Source of the DNA: Diphasiastrum complanatum
Lineage: Eukaryota; Streptophyta; Lycopodiopsida; Lycopodiales; Lycopodiaceae
DNA: 64,000 bases
Assembly (NCBI GenBank): GCA_029204225.1
Contig: CM055106.1
Span: forward strand, 13,876,909-13,940,908
Direction of reading: 5' to 3'
A model generated the notes under the pieces. That model was not told the DNA's origin. It saw only the letters and a program-made list of their open reading frames with translations, and searched no databases. A program made the translations under genes and the position numbers. Positions 57,241 through 64,000 of this stretch are shown piece after piece. Within the stretch, counting starts at the first letter, position 1, and each line of letters opens with the position of its first letter.

Positions 57241-57715
57241 TGCAATGATTTGATGTTCTCTTTCAACCTATTCCAATGCACTTAGCACTCTCTTGAAAGT
57301 CGACAAATGAATCCAAGAAGAAATCACAAAGATATGGAACCTCTCAAATCTCTTTCTTGCACAAAAACCAGCAAATGCGACACATAGAAATGATGACACC
57401 TGATCAACATATGATTAACCTACAATATTATGAACTTTTGCACTCTCTAAGATTGAAACACACTCTTGAAAAGTCCAGCAAATTCAAACACAAGAGATCC
57501 TATCTATTTTAGGATTACACAAATAGAAAGAAGATACAAATCCAATAATTAGCAAAACCAATTAACATAAAGATAGCAATAACACATGAGAGATGGAGCA
57601 AGAGAGGAAGCAAGGACATTCAATTGCAAAGGTTCCACTTCTTGATTGAACATGAAAAATGAATTACAAAGTACCACATTATATAGTGGATTTCATGGCA
57701 TCAAATTTTAGTAGT
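57241..57715 (-). mobile_element. Leader and LTR-like repeat copy 3
   Basis: 57241-57495 matches, on the opposite strand, the untranslated leader 34520-34780 of the complete Copia element. 57500-57715 switches to the other LTR-like repeat (landmark cttgattgaacatgaaaaat). So a gag shared with the 33.5-kb element is joined to a different LTR type. The primer-binding site is lost. Confidence 0.6.
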
Positions 57716-60556
57716 TAGACATTTGGTTTCAATTTTTTCATCATACTCTTTAGTTATGAAGTACTATTCTTTGAGTCTAAGATGGCTTTCAACAAGCATT
57801 TTAACTTCTATGATTGTACCCATGTAAAAGCTCACTAATTAAAGTAAGCTTTTTCGTATAAAGAGAGATATGTATAACATATACAAGATATTTATGCCCA
57901 TTCATCATGGAAGAGTTAAACTCTACATTTGAAGTTGTCAATGAAAAGACAAATTTTCTTGGAGAATCATCTGTAGTTTGGTTGTGCATGTGACCTTTTC
58001 TGTTGGTGAACATGGAGGGCAAGAGGTGGTTTCATAAGCATGGTTTGTAGTTTAATGTTGGGGGGTAAGCACTTTATTTATTTTTGTAAATTAGTTGGTT
58101 TCAAGTGGAAATGTTATGTACTTTTTAATATGATCCAATTCTATGGTAGTAAAGTCTTGACTCACAATTTTGAGCTAAAATGAATATATTACATTGTGAA
58201 AAGTCCTCTCCACAAATTTTGCCTGAATGGTATGCATAAGAGTTCATAATCGTAAGTTTACTTGCACACAAAGAATTTACACTGCTTGTAAAAATCCTAG
58301 CAGATTTACTTAAGTAGCTTACCGTAGAGAGTGCTTCTCATATTTTTCTACAACATATTTACTTTTTAGTTAGCATTTATATATGGGAATGGTCTTCTTA
58401 GAGACTAGTTCAATTAATATTTGACGTTACATCTTGCCTAACAAGCTTGATGTGACTTCTCAAATGATCCTTACCACCAAAAATCACGTAAAACTGACCA
58501 TTCTCCCATATTTCAACTTTCTTTTTTGTGATTTTCAATAACATCAGGTTCTTATTAAAAACGTGATGTATAAGTTGCTAGCTAGTATCAACCAACCTAG
58601 ATCAAATTCGTTACTCCAAAAGTATTGATCTATATAATTAACATACTAAATGAGAAGTTACAAAAAATAAGGTGATGCCGTAGAAATATTTAAAATCCAC
58701 AATAGTAGGAGACAACTTATAGGTCTTTAAAACCTACAAGATATGTGCATGAGGAACCAAATGTGTAGAAGTTGCAAGCTTCCAGCAATATTCAATGATT
58801 TTAGTGATGGGTTCAAGCCTACAAGTCTAGAAGGCAAAAAGAGTATGTGCATAAAGAATCAATCATAACAACAATTTAATTTTAGAATGTATACAATTAC
58901 TTGAGCTTGCTTAATATTTGATGTTAAGGCATGACCCTTAATTTTGCACTAGTGCAAATATACTCTCAAGTATTGCCTAAGCCAAAACCTGCTCAATTTG
59001 AGTGTTTGAGCCTCATATGGTACTTAAAGAAACCCATATTCCCACCCAACTTTGTTGGACATCTGCGAACCAATCATGCCACATCTAAAGTAAATGCACA
59101 TCATTCACTCACCATATGGGAGTATGTGACTTATGACACATGCTGAATTTTGGCAAGTAGCCTCACCTTCAAAATAACATTCATAAATATGAGTAACTTT
59201 ATTTGAGTGGATTTTTAAACTTTTTGTAAAAGTTCTCATTCTATTCTCCACTTCTTTTGTAAAAGTAAGCCTCAATATGAGTAACTTTGTTTGATTGGCT
59301 TTTTAAACTTTTTGTAAAAGGTAATTCATTCTATTCAAAAGTTTCTCTATGGGAAAACATAACAAAAGTTTGACTTTCTTTTAACACTTCATCCAACCTT
59401 GTCCCAAAAAACTTAGGTGACTTTTGAAGGTACCTATTTGTGTACAAACCCATGAGCTTTAGAGCATAAAATTTTTAGGTGAATTTTAAAAGCATTCGAA
59501 GGCATAATTGTTCTCTTTTTGTGAACACAACAAACTCATGGGCTTTGGTGTGTAAAAGACATTATGCTCTTGTCCCATAGATGACAAGTATTAAAAAATT
59601 GTTTTGAAACATAAACCAATGCATTGATGACAAGTGTTTGGAAGAAAGCTAGATCTTTTTGCTTATGATTATGGGTGGTAAAAGCTCTAGTGTAAAGCCC
59701 TCCCCACATGCCTTTACCCTCACATGAAATCACATGAAATTAGTGCCATGATTTCCTTAGAAGGCTTTACTATGACCTCACCTAACAAAATCATTCAAAA
59801 TATGATTAAAGATTTTACTCAACCTTCCACTCAAAAGATTGTGTAGTTTTTTAGCAAACAAAAGCATATGCACAAATGAAAAGTATTGGCCTTCAATTTA
59901 TAGACGAGAAGGCTAGTCTGTGGCTCTTTTATTGACTTACTAGCTCTGCATACAAATCATTACAATTTTAAGCTATCATTCTCATATTTTGCACAATCAC
60001 ATTTCTCAGCATAGTCTTCCTTGTGCATGCGTTGAAGAGGTGCAAAACATCGCATCTATATACAAAGGAAAAATTTTGAAAGTTCAACGGTGATGAACAT
60101 CAGATTTGGCTTGACATTGCCTTTTAGTTGCAGGCCGCCCCCCAAAAAATGTTAATGAGCAGGCAATGGACAATATGATGTGCATAAGTATTTAGCATTG
60201 TAGTGAGTATTGGGTGGTCTATATTATGGATTTACAAAGAATAAGAAGAGGAGGAAGGGAGAATAGAAAAAAGTTGATATGAAATATCACAACAAGCTTT
60301 GCTGTGTGGGCTCCATATACATTGATATAGTTAAAAAAAAAAGAAAAAAACAACGATTTCAGCGTAAAAGAAGGTGATTGATACTCGCAGGAAGGTTTGC
60401 CATTTAAATCATCCAAAAATAGAAAAACAAAAATTGCATTTTAGAAGAACGAAAAAAAAATTGCATTTTAATGCTCAAATTCACCTAAGAACCCACTTAA
60501 AAATGACAACTTAGCTTTTAGCAAATCTTCACAATAGCTTGATGTTATATCGACAA
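57716..60556. other. AT-rich non-genic stretch
   Basis: No gene recognised. An imperfect direct repeat of 'atatgagtaactttatttg...tttttaaactttttgtaaaag' lies at about 59188 and 59276. Small frames at 57801-58022, 58931-59146, 59536-59733 and 60219-60416 carry no recognisable domain. Confidence 0.5.
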
Positions 60557-60672
60557 AGCTAGCAATAAAGAAAAGAAATTAAAACCCATTTTATTGCTCA
60601 AGAGTCACATAAGAGCTAGCAATAAAGAAAAGAAATTAAAACCTATTTTATTGCTCAAGAGTCACATAAGAG
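60557..60672. repeat. 57-bp tandem duplication
   Basis: Two head-to-tail copies (60557-60613 and 60614-60670) of 'agctagcaataaagaaaag...gtcacataag' differ at about one base. A third, partial copy (gcgacaataaaag) follows. Confidence 0.9.
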
Positions 60673-60836
60673 CGACAATAAAAGCACAATTCAGCATTTA
60701 GCAAAGCTTATGGCTATGGTGACAAAAGCTAAAAAGATGCAAGAATTTGCCCAAAAGACAAAGACTAGCATTTACTCGAGTGTGAGAGAGAATTCTAAAA
60801 GGATGCAAGTTTGCTCAAAAGACTAGAGTTTGAGAG

Positions 60837-60841
<5 letters not shown>

Positions 60842-60881
<40 letters not shown>
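60842..60881. repeat. (GA)20 microsatellite in the MED26-like promoter region
   Basis: Pure GA tract about 1 kb upstream of the start codon, followed by a CT-rich leader-like segment (60900-61000). Confidence 0.95.
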
Positions 60882-60885
<4 letters not shown>

Positions 60886-61920
60886 AGATAGCAAAAGGTG
60901 GACCCCTCCCTCTTCTCCTATCCTTCTCCATCTTCAACTGCATGCTTGCTATCCCTCGTGGGCTGCTTCCCAACTCCCAAAACTTCTTGCACCTTTTCCT
61001 CTCATTCCGGCTTTGTCTGCACACATCCATCTATCTATCTATGTATGCATGCCTCTAGTCAAACGTCTCTCTCAGCTTCGTGATCCCTGTCAGGATTTTG
61101 GTTTAGATTCGATTGTAGCTGATCTTTGCACCCATTCTTTGTTCCCGTGATCCCCATTGGTAATTTTCCAGTGCGATCTTGGATTTTGCTTAGGATCAGG
61201 ATGAAGATCTGAGAAGAAGTTGGTAGTTGTTTAAGCTATCTTTTGGGTGCTTTTTCTCAATGCTTTGATTTGCTCAACCTATTTCTAACGCTAAGGTCTG
61301 AGTCATTTGAGGTTATAGTAGAGATTCCCTTCAAGCTGGCTACAGCTTGGGGGCGTTGCTTTTGGATCCTTTTCCTTTGAAACCAGCTCACCTTTTCCAT
61401 GGCGGAAAAGAGTGACTTGATGAGCAACGTTTCTCCATAACGTTCTGAAATTTTAGAGGAGCTTCTTTCTAGGAAAATAGTCTTCAGACTCTAAAGGTTA
61501 GTTACATATCTCAATAACTTTTGCTGGGTTGTGTTAGATACCCTCGTTATCATTTGAATTTTGCCCATTGCCTTTGAAAAAGCTGCAAGCCAAGTTGTTG
61601 GTACCTTCTGTCAAAGATAAAGGAATTATTTGGTACGGAAGCATGTGTTTCTCATTCATCTTTTGGTCTTATTCAAATTCTTCTCTCACCGACTGCTGAG
61701 TTTCAAGATTGAATTTTAACTAGCTCAAGTACAGTCTTGCAGTATCGCAGATCTTCGTTTTCTTTTATCCGATCTGATTTCAAGTAAGCATCAATTTAGC
61801 TCTTCCCAGTACCTTATTAATCTAGTTCTTGGCTGAAATTGTGCATAATTGTAGGATTCCATAGTTGGGTTTCTGCCAAAAAGGAAGTTGGCAGTGCCGT
61901 TTAAGTTCAAAGCAGGGAAG
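60882..61920 (+). promoter_or_regulatory. Promoter and 5' leader of the MED26-like gene
   Basis: CT-rich sequence from about 60900 looks like a plant 5' UTR. A possible leader intron ends at the acceptor ttgtag (about 61850-61855), shortly before the ATG at 61921. A small upstream ORF (MAEKSDLMSNVSP-stop, 61399-61440) lies in the leader or in that intron. The transcription start is not determined. Confidence 0.4.
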
Positions 61921-63440
61921 ATGGAGCAGTTGCATCAGTGGAGGTCGTTTTTTGAGAGCTCCGGAACCGATTTAATGACCGTGATAGATCGTGCCATCAC
62001 AATCGCATCCTTAGATACGCCACGGGATCTTCTGCTGAGGAGGGAGGGTTTCACAGAAAAGCTTTTTGCTCCATCACTTCGCTCTCCGTCAGAACTTATC
62101 GAGTTAGAGAATGCTGGATCGGATGGCAGAGACAGTGATGTGCTTCAAGTGAAGGACGAAGGCAGAAATGAGATTGACGATGGACACGATAGAGTCAGTG
62201 ATCCCGAGATGGATGATAGAGCTGCCTACGGCTATGCGGAGGCAGAGGCGCTGTCAGATGAAATGGAAGAGGAGTCCCGCCAAATGAAGGAAATCCTCCT
62301 TATCAAAGATCGTTTAATGAACTATCATCAGGTGGATTCACAATCTCTGCTGCTTGCTTTATTTATCGTTTCTAGCATCATCCTCATGGTTGGATTTTCG
62401 AAAAACTGACGAAAAGTTGATGAAGCTGAGGTTGGATCTAAGTAGGTTTGAAGTTTTATGTGATGCAAATCTTTTAACAAAATTCGTTGAAGTTATTCAT
62501 GACACCGGCCAGAATTAAATGACAATCAGCTTCGATTCTGCTGTCATCCAAGAAATAATGAATTGGCGCAAACACTCTTATATATGTATGCATTACCATA
62601 GTCTCTCTCTCTCTCTCTCTCAAAACCACAAAGAAAATCCTGCATGTACAGCTGGTATCAGATCATGTCGAACAACCATGTTGATATTTAGCAGTATAAA
62701 TGGCAATGAAGGGTTAGTTCGTCAATCCTTCAGCAACATTGATTGGACTAAACTTCAGATGTTGCTCACTAGCAGGATGTTACTGCCCAGTTCAAAAACA
62801 CAAGCTGCGTACCACGAGTAAATGAAGCTTTAGTAAAACAGTTGGAACACCTTCAGTTCTCTCAAGATGATGCCTCGGACTTTTATTTGAAAAGCACATC
62901 TTTGATTCTGCACATTCGATACACTACATTCTATTTTGGTCAACTTCTCCAAAATTTTCAGACCTAGGTTTTTTAGGCAGCATTCATGTCAAGCCATATT
63001 TAGGTACCTGGCATAGGGAAGACATGCAACGCGCTCTTTGATCTCTTTCAGCTGAAAACTTATCTCACGATGCAGTTGCTCCTTTGAGTTCCTTTCTTTT
63101 TCTGCTAGTGCCTTAAATTTCTCTTCTACTAGCTTCTATTAGAAGAATGAATCAGCTCATTCTCCAATAGATGTATACGGTAGCAGCTTGAAATAACTTG
63201 CCCTGACAACAGGTGAAATGTGACTTTCTAGCTAGGTTGGTCAAAAGATTGATAGACCTACCAAGGTGCTTTCATATTTGCCTTAGGACCTCCAGGTTGA
63301 GATGCTCAAATGGTTGGTGGCTATTCTGTACAACCTGATTTATCAGTTATTTAAAGTATGGAGCAATATATTTGATTTTGTTGCGTAAAGAAGTTGACCT
63401 TCAAAGGGTTTGTTATTGAAATTCCAGATAAAAACTAGAG

Positions 63441-63534
<94 letters not shown>

Positions 63535-64000
63535 CATGCAAGCACACAATTTGGTTGTTTCATTTGATTCATATAAACTTGAATTTCATAGTACCGCCCA
63601 CTTGATCTTTGCAACTAAAGTTTGTATGCTGACAGTAAGGTGAGTCCGCATTATACCAAGGCACACTTTGGTTGCTTACTTTTGTAATTGCTTAAAAATT
63701 TGAACTTCATAGTACATACCACTCACTTTTTGCAACTAAAGTTTATCTCCTGACAGTATGGTGAGTTCTTATTATATCTGGAAGAAGGCATCATCAAGGT
63801 AGTTCAGAGCCCATGAAGGATGTATTGACTTTTCATATGGCCTTTCTTTTGTTTGCACAGAATATGGAGGAATGGTCTTGTTTAGATATTTTTAGTCAGC
63901 TTATATGCTTGTAAGTTGCTGATTCTAGTGATTTGGATGTCATTGGATGCAGTCAGAAGAAGAAGAAATATTCCAATCATTGAAAACTCTTGAGAGCATG
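61921..64000 (+). CDS. MED26c-like (TFIIS-N/LW domain) protein, 5' part
   Basis: Exon 1 (61921-62331, 137 codons) starts MEQLHQWRSFFESSGTDLMT, then VIDRAITIASLDTPRDLLLR and REGFTEKLFAPS. This matches the plant MED26c N-terminus ([20 protein letters not shown] in Arabidopsis). An acidic stretch (DRVSDPEMDDRAAYGYAEAE) and a basic helix (MKEILLIKDRLMNYHQ) follow. The donor gtggat at 62332 and the acceptor ggatgcag at 63952 join in phase 0 to exon 2 (63953-64000, SEEEEIFQSLKTLESM), the next helix of the LW domain. The gene continues beyond the window. The family's known role is as Mediator subunit 26 / elongation-factor-like nuclear proteins contacting RNA polymerase II complexes. The TTG-initiated extension upstream (61888) and the apparent membrane tail after 62331 are artefacts of reading into flanking and intron sequence. 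Confidence 0.75.
62332..63952. other. Intron 1 of the MED26-like gene
   Basis: It contains (CT)10 at 62602-62621, a compound (CT)n(CA)n at 63445-63531 and an imperfect tandem duplication (about 63543-63652 and 63661-63775; shared 'tttgcaactaaagttt' and 'ctgacagta-ggtgagt'). No exon recognised inside it. Confidence 0.6.
63445..63531. repeat. Compound (CT)n(CA)n microsatellite
   Basis: CT units 63445-63478 run into CA units 63479-63531, the same CT-to-CA arrangement as at 2485-2652. Confidence 0.95.

Noticed and set aside
62332-62409. A C-terminal membrane segment (LLLALFIVSSIILMVGF) of the MED26-like protein
   Set aside because: It lies after a good splice donor and is not a family feature; the exon at 63953 continues the LW domain instead.

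Overview
This window is nuclear DNA of a land plant. The evidence is two plant genes with GT-AG introns, and Ty1/Copia, Ty3/Gypsy, TRIM-like, LINE-like, SINE-like and hAT-MITE-like sequences that together fill most of the 64 kb. I cannot place the species. The very long first intron, many long (CT/GA)n tracts and nested, decayed retroelements suggest a large, repeat-rich genome.

Only two host genes are supported. The first is beta-ureidopropionase (PYD3, the last step of pyrimidine catabolism) on the minus strand. Exons 2-6 lie at 8153-10173 and exon 1 lies about 14.6 kb away at 24744-24959. Spliced, they give a 434-residue protein with the Glu/Lys/Cys nitrilase-fold catalytic residues intact. 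Its first intron holds a near-complete Gypsy element (10848-16650) carrying its own hAT-like MITE (13952-14421), a minus-strand chromovirus 3' end (about 17.1-18.0 kb), an unidentified coiled-coil ORF remnant (18.1-18.85 kb) and two LINE fragments (20.45-21.8 and 22.2-23.1 kb). A tRNA-derived SINE-like insertion with a 15-bp target duplication lies just upstream of its start codon. The second gene, at 61921-64000 on the plus strand, is the 5' part of a MED26c/TFIIS-N (LW-domain) family gene that runs off the window.

Layout of the rest: 1-8 kb is mostly non-genic, with a Copia fragment, its LTR-like repeat and a 46-bp perfect palindrome. 25-33.5 kb holds a SINE-like insertion, local repeats, a solo Copia LTR, a minus-strand Copia RT/RNase H fragment, an LTR with primer-binding site, a remnant of a conserved eukaryotic domain (DNTTRENKN / VGHTH motifs) and a long coiled-coil ORF remnant ending in a polypurine tract and LTR-like sequence. 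33527-38920 is a structurally complete Copia element with AATAT target duplications. Its gag-protease part is recognisable, but the rest of pol is an open, scrambled 'ghost' without catalytic residues. That element split an older minus-strand ORF (33408-40243). 41-44.3 kb holds a degenerate tandem array, an LTR repeat and a truncated TRIM. 44.3-55 kb is a cluster of three damaged Copia copies. 55.8-57.7 kb holds another Copia gag-protease fragment. 57.7-60.8 kb is AT-rich and shows no gene.

Nothing here is prokaryotic, and no CRISPR array, rRNA or functional tRNA was seen. All exon models, family names and element boundaries come from reading the sequence and recalled family knowledge, without database searches.
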